A DNA stretch of 64,000 nt from NCBI GenBank assembly GCA_963662155.1, contig OY759274.1, positions 23,922,622 to 23,986,621 of the forward strand, in the 5' to 3' direction. The notes below the pieces were generated by a model that was not told the origin of the DNA, ran no database searches, and saw only the letters and a program-made list of their open reading frames with translations. Below are positions 21,548 through 32,469 of the stretch, piece after piece; positions within the stretch are counted from its first letter, which is position 1; every line of letters starts with the position of its first letter. A program made the translations under genes and the position numbers. The DNA comes from Lamellibrachia columna. Lineage: Eukaryota; Annelida; Polychaeta; Sabellida; Siboglinidae.

Positions 21548-23108
21548 TTGTCTGATGGATTTGATAGATCAGGTATACGTGGCTTAGCCAATGACTGGAT
21601 TAAGAGTTGTCTATCTAATAGAAGTCAACATGTTTATTACAATAACACTAGCTCCTCTAAACAAACTATCGCTTGTGGAGTGCCTCATGGTTCCATATTG
21701 GGACCACTACTGTTTTTTATTATCTATCAATGATATCGCTAATGTCTCAGATATACTATTTTCTATATTATTTGCTGATGACAATAATGTATTTATATTT
21801 GGTGGACATTTTGCATGAAATAACGGACAAATTGAATATTGAATTTAAAAACTTGTGGCTTGGTTTAATGCTCAATGCCAAGGTGCTCAACACTGTCCAG
21901 GAGAAATATAAGAGGATGGTGGCCGCCTCGTCACACGTGAGATAAGTCAGTCAGTGAGATAGGTGTGTCATGAGAAAAAGGCTCTGGAGAGAATCATGTC
22001 ACTGTCATAAGCACCAGGTTTCTAAATGGTGCATCATAGTCATACAACACCATGTCTGTAAAGGGGTGCTAAAATTTAGCAAATGTATTGAAATGTTTTT
22101 CTCATAAGAAATTTATACACTGTTTATGAAAATGTTGATCATATTCTTGGATTTATTAAACATAACTTTTTTTTACCAAACTAACTGGGCTTTTCCTCTT
22201 TCTTTCTTTAATGCTAACAAGTTATATTTGAACACCGATAAGACTCACTAGATGATAATTATTTAGAACATTCAGCAGAAAATATATTAAACCATTGAAA
22301 CTTGAGATTAATGATAATGCTATTAAGCAAGTATCTTCTACAACATTTTTCGGTGTAACTATTGATAACAAACTTAATTGGGCTGAACATATTAACCAAG
22401 TTAAATATAGACTATCAAAAAGTGTTGGCATTCTCACCAAGGCCAACATATTTTTAACTAGATCATGCTTAGTCACTTTATATTACTCGTTTCTATTCTC
22501 ATACCTGACCTATTGTATTGAAGTGTGGGGTTTGTTCTAGCATTGTAAAGGTTCAGAAAAAAGCAGTAAGAATGCTTGTCCCACCTAACAGATCAGCTCA
22601 TACTGAGCCTATTTTTAAATTGTTAAATATTTTAATGTTTACACAACTGTATATATACTCAACACAAATGTTTATGCATAAATACAACAGTGGTCTTCTA
22701 CCTTCCATTTTTGACAGTATGTTTAAATTTAATAAATATGTTCACAGTTACAATACAAGACAATCTACACAAATGCAGTTTTTATAATTTGAAAATATTT
22801 CAACACAAGACTAGAATTTATTAAATATAAAAAAATGCACTACAAATGTATATTCAAGCAATTTATATTACATAATGATATTATTATATAACATATCACA
22901 GTCACGATTAACGTTCTACATATGCACGCTATTTTTGTGTTTATTACTAAGATATATGAATGTATTATATATTGAAACATATAATAAACAATATTCTTCC
23001 CCTAATGTTCTCTTTGTGCTATTAGATAAGATTTCACTCTGATATTCTTTGTACACATACTTATTGTAAAGAGTTACAATAAATTTTAATTGAATTGTAT
23101 TGAACATT
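21548..23108 (+). mobile_element. Second LINE, broken into several frames
   Basis: Reads WIKSCLSNRSQHVYYNNTSS and CGVPHGSILGPLLF (21590-21715), shifts frame to INDIANVSDILFSILFADDN (about 21725-21785), then about 350 bp without LINE text, then FFGVTIDNKLNWAEHINQVK (from 22340) and a C-terminal part to 22787. The 3' tail at 23060-23090, ttgtaaagagttacaataaa, also ends the tiny insertion at 35641-35711. Confidence 0.8.
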
Positions 23109-23494
23109 ACGAATGCAAGGTTTATTTCAAAACTATGCTGTACATAAAATAGATCAATGGTGCAATTTCTGTGCTGTGACTGAATGCTTCCTAAATGCCA
23201 ATTTAAAAGGGATTATTCCGTTGCTAAAACTAGATTATAGTTTCTACTAAAAAACAGTTACTCAACGTCAGCAATATTATTCCAACAAAACCGGCGTGAA
23301 AGCCAATCTGGAAGCTTAGCATTTTGATCCTGACTGTACTGACACACACTTATACAGAAACAACACTGATTCTGGTGTCCAGTTCAGTAACCTTGGATGG
23401 AACCTTCTTTCCAGATTCACCTATTCTATAAACACGTCTCCAGGAATGCACAAAACATAGTACTTTTGCGTAATGCAAGTTGAAAATTATTTTT

Positions 23495-24620
23495 AAAAGA
23501 TTACTACTTAAATTAAAAGCCCATGGTATCGGGGATAGCATAACTGACTGGATAGAACAATGGATGACTGACAGAAGACAACGAGTTGTAGTAGATGGAG
23601 AAGTTTCAAATTGGAAATCGGTTTTGAGTGGGGTACCTCAAGGATCAGTATTAGGAACTATATTATTCTTAATTTATATCAATGACTTGGACGACAGTAT
23701 AACAAGTAACGTACTGAAATTTGCGGATGACACAAAACTGTTTAGAAAGGTTAATACTGATGGTGATAAACAACATTTACAAAACGATCTAGACAGATTA
23801 GTGAAATGGTCTGAGAAATGGCAGATGTTGTTCAATTTTGGGAAATGTAAATGCCTACATACAGGATATAGGAACTTGAATGTAAACTATAAAATGGGAG
23901 ATACTGTTCTGGGTACTACTGTAAAAGAAAAGGACTTAGGAGTTACAATAAGCGCTGATATGAAAGTTTCAGAGCAGTGTGGTATTGCAGCTTCAAAGGG
24001 TAATCAAATTCTTGGATTGATTAGAAGAAACATAACATACAAGGGGAAAAAGTTAATTATACCTTTTTATAAAGCAATAGTTAGACCTCATTTAGAATAC
24101 TGTATACAAGCATGGAGACCATATCGTAAGAAGGATATAGATACGCTTGAACGCATACAAAGGAGAGCAACTAAAATGATTCCAGAACTGAGAGACCTTA
24201 GTTATGAAGAACGCCTGAAAGAATGTGGTTTAACAACTCTAGAGACAAGGAGGTTAAGAGGAGATCAGATTGAAGTTTTTAAGATATTGAATGGGCATGA
24301 AAATATTGATGGAAATATGTTTTTCTCACTCAAGAAGGATAGCAGAACTAGAGGACATGAGGTAAAATTAGTAAAGGATCAATGTAAATTGGACATAAGG
24401 AAGCACTCGTTCTCACAGAGGACAATAAATGAATGGAACAAATTGTCTACAGATTGTGTAACTGCTAGCAGCGTGAATATGTTTAAAAACAAGGTTGACA
24501 CATATCTCAGGAGGGCGGGCTATAAGTAGATGAACATTGTTGGACTCTCGATAAGCCAATGGCTTCCTTGTCCACTTGCCATCTGGGCCTTTGGCTTGGA
24601 TGGCAAATCTTGTTAAAATA
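23495..24620 (+). mobile_element. LINE (CR1-like), 5'-truncated, C-terminal RT open
   Basis: One open frame (23480-24529) covers RT motifs from the palm onward: LSGVPQGSVLGTILFLIYIN, FADDTKLFRKVNTDG, then the thumb and LEYCIQAWRPYRKKD, ending RRAGYK and TAG. The 3' UTR 24530-24620 carries the family tail found at 11165, 41345 and 59190. LINE text starts abruptly at 23495. Confidence 0.9.
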
Positions 24621-24712
24621 CAACGTTGCTTGAACAGTCTGTCAACGGCTGATGTTGGATCAAACGAGCAGGGTATCGCCTCGTAGTCCAGAATTACAAA
24701 AACACTGTCCAT
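24621..24712 (-). CDS. Possible first coding exon on minus strand
   Basis: ATG at 24712-24710 opens MDSVFVILDYEAIPCSFDPT, followed by SAVDRLFKQRC, and then meets the 3' tail of the LINE. It could be the start of the BEN gene cut by the LINE, or a chance frame; no donor is clear. Confidence 0.3.
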
Positions 24713-24720
24713 GGTTCGTC

Positions 24721-25600
24721 CTGTTACTAAGACGGAGCAGAAAAGGCTGGGTCCACTGAGCCTTCTCTTTGGAGAGGTAGTTCTTCCATACTAGTACCCA
24801 CCTGAAAAGAACAGGAAATATGATTTCTATTTCTGATTCACCAGTTTTGATTCACCAGATGACAATGTTACACATGCGAACGACCATTAATAAGCATCAA
24901 ACTGGATGCTGTAAGTACATATAAATTTTCCAGTGAGTGTTAAAAGGAAGGATTGATCCTTCAAGGTAGACATGGCAGCTGGGTAGGATTTGTTTCATTT
25001 GCATGGTTAGTACAAGTTGTTATGCCCAAACAGTAGATATCAACTAAAAAAGTGTTAACTATACTTTAGACTTGAACCTACAAATTAAATCAAATGTTTA
25101 TCCTTTGATCATCAACATTCACCAGACCCTGTAACAAACTTGGGTGTTGAACAAAGGACATCTGCAAGAAATACTGAAGATAAAAAATGTAATTAAAAAC
25201 GAGAGTCATTCCCTTTGTGTTGGAACTCTGAGCCGTGCTAGACGTACGTTGCAGAGCCATCACATTGGAAGTTTTTCTTCCCACCATCCTCCCCTGTCTA
25301 CCTCCACTGTTCGCGTATTGCTTACCATGTTATTATTCTGTATTGTATGTATACATTCAACTCCCGATAGTTCCTAATTTGGTTGTGATAAACAATCACC
25401 ATTATGCGTTAACGCTTTCCTTCATGTATAATTTTCCCATAGGGTTTTTAGAAGGTTTTAGTGCGTATAGTCTGTATTCACTTGTGTGCACAATGTTTTG
25501 GTCAGTAATACGTATGCTGTACGATAATTTTTTAACAATTGAATTGTGCTTGAATTTTTTCTTTCATGAGAATGCCTCTCCCAATATTATTTAGTATTTT
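24721..25600. other. No gene assigned
   Basis: Contains one copy of the interspersed repeat (24870-25060). A frame at 25287-25090 (-) reads MVGRKTSNVMALQRTSSTAQ; it has no clear splice context. Confidence 0.4.
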
Positions 25601-25990
25601 TCATAAACGTGAACCCTCCTTTCCAAAAAAGTTAACCCCCTTCTCAAAAGTATTACCCCCCCAATAACACGAAGATATTATTTTCATAAAAGTGTGAACC
25701 CCTTCTCAAAAGTGTGAACACCTCAATAATATGAAGATAATATTATTTTCATAAATGTGAACCCACTCTTTTTTCCCTCCTAATACGCATGAATCCACCA
25801 ATACTATGAAAATAATATTATTATTTTCATATTATTGGAGGTTCACACTTTTGAGAGGGTTCACGATAAGAGTTCACATTTTTGGAAAAGGAGGGGTTCA
25901 AATTTTTGGAAAAGGGGGTTCACAAAAATGGGGTTGGGGTTCGTATTTTTGGAAAAGGGGGCTCATGTGAACCCCCTGAACCCCCCCCCG
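25600..25990. repeat. Foldback repeat of gtgaaccccc / aaaagtgtgaac units
   Basis: The left side repeats 'gtgaacccccttctcaaaag' and 'caataatatgaagataatatt'; the right side has their reverse complements (ttggaggttcacacttttga, ggaaaagggggttcacaaaa). The centre at about 25800-25845 is a hairpin of ccaatactatgaaaataata type. The + frame 25835-26017 only reflects the repeat. Confidence 0.8.
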
Positions 25991-26419
25991 GCTAAAGGCC
26001 TGCCTATATTTCAATAAATCGCTCATTATGAGCTTTCGCTTTTTTTCAAATGTTTGTACATGTTGTTGCTTTCCACGATAGCTGTCTTGCACCTGTGATT
26101 GTTTTCATTAATTTCAGTGTGGTTGATTGCATTGTATAGCGCAGTCATTCAGCGTTAAGAAAATGCATAATTTTATGACTGTACCTCTTATTAAGCAATC
26201 GGGCTATGCATGGTAATTTAATATTTAATCCAAATGAAAAATATGGTTACCTAGAGCAAATTTAATTACGGAAATATGGGTCTGAAAGGGTTAATGCGTC
26301 TTCGCACAGGACGCGTCAACGTTTGCCGAGGTGTCAAGACCAGGCTGTAAAATGTGAAACGTTTATTGACCCGCTATTACTGAACACGGCTTTGACTGAC
26401 TAGAGGCTACGCCAAACTG

Positions 26420-26860
26420 CACACCAGTGGCGCCACTCACCATTTCACCACTGCCACAACTTACATTTGATGAGCAGAATCTGCACAAGATAACGTGAGT
26501 TTTTTAATAAACTATTTTACGTCTATTTTACGAACTATTTTACGTTTCTAAGGTGCACAAATGCTATGACGTAACAAGTCGTATACAACAATAATGATGA
26601 TGAGTGTCGCCACTGTTGCACTCACCGTTTCACCGCTGCCACAACTTTGATGTGCAGATTCTGCACATGTTTAATTCATTTGGCAACCTCCTAATTTGTG
26701 TGAAGAAATATATAAGCTTCAACTGCATACAATCAGGTATAGTGTTTGTATTGATAACGTGTCTAGAAACACAATAACGTTAGTTTTTGTTTAAAACTAA
26801 ATGTACGTTACTCGAGTGTTCTGTGGCAATGTAACAAATCATGACGTAACAAATCATAAG
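26420..26860. repeat. Diverged tandem duplication, about 190 bp
   Basis: ctcaccatttcaccactgcc ... gatgagcagaatctgcacaa ... atgacgtaacaagtc (26430-26580) recurs as ctcaccgtttcaccgctgcc ... tgtgcagattctgcacatg ... atgacgtaacaaatc (26620-26860). No gene seen from 25990 to 27400 otherwise. Confidence 0.65.
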
Positions 26861-27405
26861 CAACAATCGCGTTGCCAACCAACCATTTCTTTATGCCACG
26901 CCACAACTGTTCAATTTGAATTTATAATCAAGGCGTGACAGTGGTGATACGCTGAGTATTGGGGGGTGTACTACGCTAAGTAACCCGTGGCTCCCCGGTG
27001 GATAACATAACACTACATTTATCGACGTACAATCGAGTATCCCATATAACGCGTACTCAATCAAAGCCTGCAAATACTCACTGTTAATGAATTTATTAAT
27101 TATGGTACTACTGTCATGTAATATATTTTAATTTCTTCTGACAGTTAATTCCTTGATTAGTGCGATCAGTAGGGCCTACCTATTTCAAATAAATGTGTTT
27201 TCTCAATGATATGCCGAATTGTGAGTATATTTTCATGTTTTATCACGTATTTAAATAAACTGCGATAGGTTACATAATTAAATAGTTGTCCAATTTCCAG
27301 AGTAGAAGGCGCTGGTTCCGGTGGACGTTTGAAATGCTGTCACCTAGTGTCTTGTGGAGAAACTGGGTACCCCGTTTTCAAGATCCTGGGTTCCTGGTGT
27401 CAGTG

Positions 27406-27609
27406 TCACGTGTTACGTGACGTCATAGAGTCTCGTCTTTGGTCGTCCGTCACGGCGCCGTGAGCAACGAGAGCCGACACGACTTCGTGGTGACTGTTTC
27501 GGGCAGCCACTTGCACACAGGTGTCGCCACTTGGGTACAATGCGTCGACTGCAGCGCCACCGTCCAACAACGCCTGCACCACGCCAAGATGGCCGACTTG
27601 ACAGGCGAT
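27406..27609 (-). CDS. Ankyrin gene exon 5 (last)
   Basis: Acceptor ctttgcag (27610-27617), phase 0; IACQVGHLGVVQALLDGGAA and a final repeat, then TGA 27408-27406. Confidence 0.88.
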   Translation of the reverse strand: MACQVGHLGVVQALLDGGAAVDALYPSGDTCVQVAARNSHHEVVSALVAHGAVTDDQRRDSMTSRNT

Positions 27610-30600
27610 CTGCAAAGGTGTGAATCATAAGTTTTCTTGGGGTGCAGATTTAAATAGCAATATATCAAAAAGAAATATATTTAATTTGTTTTGGTTGACT
27701 GAATTACCCAAAACTCGTGGTAGTTGGTTGGTCAAACAGGTACACTACTTGTTTTGAGACAAAAACCATATCAATAAATATTGTCACATTATGTGTGCAG
27801 TTGTCTAAAAATTATTTCACTGCTTTTTTCGCTTTAGTTGGATTTTTTATTACAACGTTTATAAATATTAGTTATGACATTGTATTATTTCCGTCACTGT
27901 TATTGTTTTCTTGTCGATGTTTTTGCTACAACTGCTATTGCCTAAATGCAATTATTCGTATACAAAGCGACACTGATGGTAGTCACCATAGCAAGTCTCA
28001 GTCCTACTATTCTCTCATATACCTGCAGTGGGGTGAGTCCTACTCCGTTTACCAGTGTGACGTCAGCACTCCAACCAAGAAGCAGGTTGACTGCTGAAGT
28101 TCTCCCCCATCGCGAGGCGCTGTGCAAACACGTGTCACCCGAAAGACTGCACGCGTTGACGTCACACCCGGCGTCTAGCAGCAGCGCGATTACTCCGCAA
28201 TGGCCTACTTCCGAAGCCGCGTGCAGGGGTGTCCATCCCCCGCGGTTCTTTTCGTTGACGTTTGCCTGTTTCGACAGTAGCAACTGTACAACATCCTCGT
28301 GACCTGCGTAGGAAGCTGGAGTAGAAGGTGGAACTCGGGTAAACAACACGCAATGCGGAGATGTTCTTGAAGAACAAGTTGTGAAGACAACGAGGTGTGC
28401 AAATGACCAGGCAATTGTAGCAATTTCAGAAGTACGATTGCGAAAACGACAGCGAACTTGAACAGAGCGGTGGAGAATTTTGGAATGAAGATCAGTGATC
28501 AGAAGAGAAAAGTGGTGTAGATAGCAAATATCAATGGAGGAATGTAGATACTGACAGAGCCGGTAAGTAACGAAGTAGATCTACTTCGTTACTTTACTTG
28601 AGTAGTTTTGTTTACTTTCTACTTGTAAAGAAGTAGATTTTTATGGATCTACTTCTACTTGTAACGAAGTAGACTTATGTGTTACTTTTGTAAATGTAAC
28701 GAAATACCGATACCGGGCGATTTATTTATTTCTTGCTGCATAATTATTCTGCTGCATACAGAAACTGCATACTCACTACGCGCCGATTCACCGTGGGTAA
28801 ATCCTTAATCTGTCTTCTGATTCGCTAATTAAAAATTGACCGCGGAGCAGGATCGCTGACCTATATAAATCTACTTCTACTTTTACTAAAGTAGAACAAA
28901 TTTCTTCTTGTTACAGCCCTGAGGTAGACGGACAAAAGAGGGACAATTTAAATATTTAGGGAGTATCATACAAGAAGATGGTTGTTGTGATACAACTGTC
29001 GAGATTGGGATAACAATGTGAAGGGTCATCTACCAAACCGAGTGAATAAAAGGCTGAATAAAGCGTAGGAAGCAATGTAGATGTACTCGACATGATATGA
29101 GAAGAACGAAAACTTTGGCGTAGTTCGGGGACATTCGTTAAAATAATAAAAGACAGTTGTTTAAGGACACTAAATGAAAGAAGAAATCATTGTTCTTCAA
29201 ACGAACCAAGATAGACGCATGTTGTATTATCGGCAGCAGTTCGGTTCACGTCGGCTCCCGCTGACACGAGATCTTCGACGAGATCTCGGTGTCTGCCATG
29301 GCAGGCGACGTGCAGCGGTGTCCACTGATGGTCCTCGGCCAAGGTCACGTCGGCGCCGTATTGCAGCAGCAAGGCCACGACCTGGTGGCAATACGACGCT
29401 CAGTACTTTACCGAACCAAATGGCGATTTAGTATGCATACGTGATTAGAGACGGAGATATGGCAAATCTGGAAAAAAGAAGATATCCTTCCCAAAGCAGT
29501 CTCCATACGTTCTCCACCTTCCCTTCATATTTGCCTCCGGACCACAGCACATATTATCCCGAGCACCAACATTCCATTTTTGTTTTGGGATTTCGTACTA
29601 GGAGTTCCCGAAATTCCAATTAGGCACACATAAAAGTTAACCGAATTGTACAGCATGATATTCATAGTAACCAGTACTTTGTCAGAACCACTTTATATGT
29701 GTTCATGGTGTTGTTTCTCTCGAGACTTCGCAAAGGGAATTTATTGGCTAAATATGAACACGAATTGACATAGATGAACGTAGAAATCTTATGGCCCAAA
29801 GGGAGCTGCAAGCTTTATAACGATCGTGTCAACACGACACACCTTCCTGTGTCCACTTTCCGTTGCCAGATGAAGCGGTGTAAATCCATCCGTCGTCTGC
29901 ACGTTGACGTCACTTCCGCCCAGTTTCAGCGCGACGCAACACTGCAACGAGCCGTGTTGCGCAGCTGCATGCAGTGGCATCCTTCCGGTTTTGTCTTGTA
30001 GCAGCAGCGACGCCTGGCGTTCAACAAGAAGTTGCACTACCTGACTGCTAGCGCTCGCAGCGGCGAGGTGCAGCGCCGTCACCCCGTTCACGTCCTGCGC
30101 GTGTAAATCAATTCGCGCGTCGACTAATAACTTCGCCACCTCTTTGAAATCGTTCCGCGCTGCACTAAATAGTGCCGTTTCTCGACGTTCGTCGGTGGCG
30201 TTCACGTCGACATCTGCGGAAATCAAACGTCGAATGACGTCCGTATGGTTGTGCGCTGCCGCTAGGTGCAAAGACGTCTCGCCCCGGATGTTGCGTAGCT
30301 GCACGACGGCGCCTTTCGCGATGAGCTTGTCAACGATCTGAATTCGGCCGTTTTGGCAAGCCGCCATGAGAGGGGTCGATCCGTCACGGGTGGGCATATC
30401 GATTTCGACGTAATGGTCCGTCAGTTGGTCGACAACGTCAATGTGGCCGCGTAGCGCGGAGTGATACAGTGGCGTGGCTCCGCAACGCGTCTGTGCGTTG
30501 GCGTAAACACCATGACTTCGCAGGCACTGGACGACATTGTGGTGACCGTTAGCGGCGGCAGCGTGAAGCGGGGTCCAGCCGTCTGGACGCTGACACGTCA

Positions 30601-32011
30601 GCGTCTCCTTCCACTTGGCAAACAACTCGACGATCTGCGCATGCCCGTTCTGAGCCGCCAGATACGCAGGCGTCACTCCGGCGTCGTTCAATGACGTCAC
30701 GTCCCCATCGGCTTGCATCAGGGCTTTCACGACGGGTTGACGCCCGCCGAACGCCGCCAGATGGAGACACGACCACCCGACTGGACCTGTAGCGTTGACG
30801 TCAGCGCCACTAGCGAGGAGCAGTTCGACTAGATCGACGAATCCGTTCAGGACGGACATGTGCAGCGCTGTCCACCCCGCTGGAGTACGACTCTCGGTGT
30901 TTGCTTTCGCATCGACGATGTAGCGCGTCATCGGAACGTCGCGGTTCTGGACTGCCACGTGCAACGCCAACCAGCCGTTACCGTCAGTGCGATCAACTGG
31001 AACGCCGCCACCCACGATCGACTCCATAACACGGACGTCACCGAAATCGGCTGCTGAAGTCACGACAGACCAGCCATCTGCTCCGGGCATGGTGCACACC
31101 TGGGGGATAGACCACAACTTTACTACTGCGTCTCTTACACATTAAATCAGCACCAGTGAACCCGAAGTAGTGTATCCGTTCAAAACAACAGTTACTGAGA
31201 AATGTCGTGTTTGAGCAAGGAGAACAAACGCATGAAATATATATCATGAAAACAAAATGGAAATGGGCAGGTCACACAGCAAGGATGAAACATAACAGAT
31301 GGACCATCAGAAAGATTGAAAGGCAACACTGAAAATGGAAACGAGCAAGAGGCAGGCAGAAGAATCGATGATGCTACGACATTACCAACTACGCAGGAGC
31401 AATTTGGACACGAACAGCCAAGGGTGGTAATAGCACTACAGCACCCCTGGCAGGTAAACCCGTTGAAACGTGGATTTGTCTGTCTATCACACGTCATGTG
31501 TGGATGTGCACTGTCCGTCCACTTCCTGTCTTTGTCGATGTGTTTCTGAGAACAAGACGCCCCCGTGCCCGAAGTGGCAAACTGTTTCAAAGACTGTTCC
31601 CACGACCGGCCCGCAGCCAATTAAAGCAAGTTCTCGTATTGGAGCCCCCAGTATCACAGGAAAGGCCGCTATTGGTTAACTCAGCGACAGTAAGTTCCAC
31701 GTTTCAGTCGGTTAATCTGCCAGGGGAACTGATGTAGTCACAAACCCCTGGCGGCGAGGGTTAATCCGCCAGGGGTACTGATTTTGTCACAAGCCCTGGC
31801 AGCGAGGATGTATCGGAGGACTACATCATGCAATGTATTGACAAGACCTAGGTGAAAAGTGCACACGTCATATGTTGTGAAAACGAAACTATTGCAGGTG
31901 TAAACAAAATCATTCGCATGGTCCGTGTGCGAAGTCAATTATTGCGAGGATTTTAGGATTTAGGCGAACATAGCATTTCTGCATGTCGGTGAAAGGATTC
32001 CGGTATACATA

Positions 32012-32067
<56 letters not shown>

Positions 32068-32230
32068 CGGTGCCTACCTGTACAAGGTCATGTGAATACC
32101 GACTGAAGTAGATCTTGATTATCTTCACGTCTCCGATCCGTACTGCCTCTAGCATCTTGCCTCGGGCGGCATCAAAGTCGTCCGGACGATGCAGCCGCCG
32201 ACCGTGGTACTTGGGCGGGCCGGTCTCCAT
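27406..32230 (-). CDS. Ankyrin-repeat protein, five exons, apparently complete
   Basis: Exons 32230-32078, 31099-29843, 29381-29207, 28315-28023 and 27609-27406 join with matching phases into 693 residues ending TSRNT and TGA. After a short basic N terminus, almost the entire protein is ankyrin repeats, about 19 to 20, with the usual GWTPLHxAA, G...VV..L and GADVN pattern (GADGWSVVTSAADFGDVRVM, GWTPLHAAAANGHHNVV, GETSLHLAAAHNHTDVI). No kinase, death, SOCS or channel domain is seen, so it is a protein-binding scaffold of unknown partner. The start at ATG 32230 is chosen because the same frame has a TGA about 50 bp upstream and no other ATG. The exons are much richer in CpG than the surrounding DNA. 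Confidence 0.88.
28023..28315 (-). CDS. Ankyrin gene exon 4
   Basis: Acceptor actccag (28316-28322), donor GTATAT at 28022; 293 bp, phase 1 to 0. Three repeats, from YAGHEDVVQLLLSKQANVNE to GVGLTPLQ. Confidence 0.88.
28555..28921. mobile_element. Candidate hAT-like MITE with taacgaagtaga repeats
   Basis: The ends read cagagccggtaagtaacg and, on the other strand, cagggctgtaacaagaag, a plausible terminal inverted repeat. The body repeats ctacttcgttac / gtaacgaagtag on both strands. It lies in the intron between ankyrin exons 3 and 4. No target duplication could be confirmed. Confidence 0.5.
29207..29381 (-). CDS. Ankyrin gene exon 3
   Basis: Acceptor gccaccag (29382-29389), donor GTTCGT at 29206; 175 bp, phase 0 to 1. 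Joining CTTG to CTTCC restores an unbroken ankyrin repeat (CVYLASYAGHEDVV), which decided this donor. Confidence 0.8.
29843..31099 (-). CDS. Ankyrin gene exon 2 (1,257 bp)
   Basis: Acceptor ccccag (31100-31105), donor GTGTGT at 29842; 419 codons with no break and about 12 to 13 consecutive repeats. Strikingly CpG-rich. Confidence 0.92.
31190..31420 (+). mobile_element. C-terminal LINE fragment
   Basis: Reads KWKWAGHTARMKHNRWTIRK, then, with breaks, a text like RWCYDITNYAGAIWTRTAKD. This matches the common end of endonuclease/RT LINE proteins (KWRWAGHIARM...). Sits in ankyrin intron 1. The rest of 31420-32070 shows no gene. Confidence 0.75.
32011..32068. repeat. (ACGC)n microsatellite
   Basis: About 14 copies of acgc, starting about ten bases inside the intron after the donor of ankyrin exon 1. 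Confidence 0.95.
32078..32230 (-). CDS. Ankyrin gene exon 1
   Basis: ATG 32230-32228; METGPPKYHGRRLHRPDDFD then AARGKMLEAVRIGDVKIIKI, donor GTAGGC at 32077, phase 0. The 5' UTR and promoter are not recognisable. Confidence 0.75.
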
Positions 32231-32469
32231 TAGTGGCTTCGTTTTCTTCAACAAACACTGGCTTAATAAGTGAAATCATTAAACATTTTCGCGATTCACG
32301 TCGAGAATATATACGTTTGCAGCAACATAATAAAGTGTAGTTTGGTATAGTGAACATTTCTCAGTGCTAATGACGTACTGGTTAGATGACGTAATCGTAC
32401 ATGCGAGGAAGTTCGTAATTGCCCTCGTCTCTGTTGATCGTTGCCTTAGTATTAGGTATCCATATGGCC

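Noticed and set aside
25835..26017. + frame MEVHTFERVHDKSSHFWKRR
   Set aside because: Consists of repeated foldback units; no gene context.
27717..28302. + frames of 118 to 126 codons
   Set aside because: Antisense shadows of ankyrin exon 4 and flanking intron.
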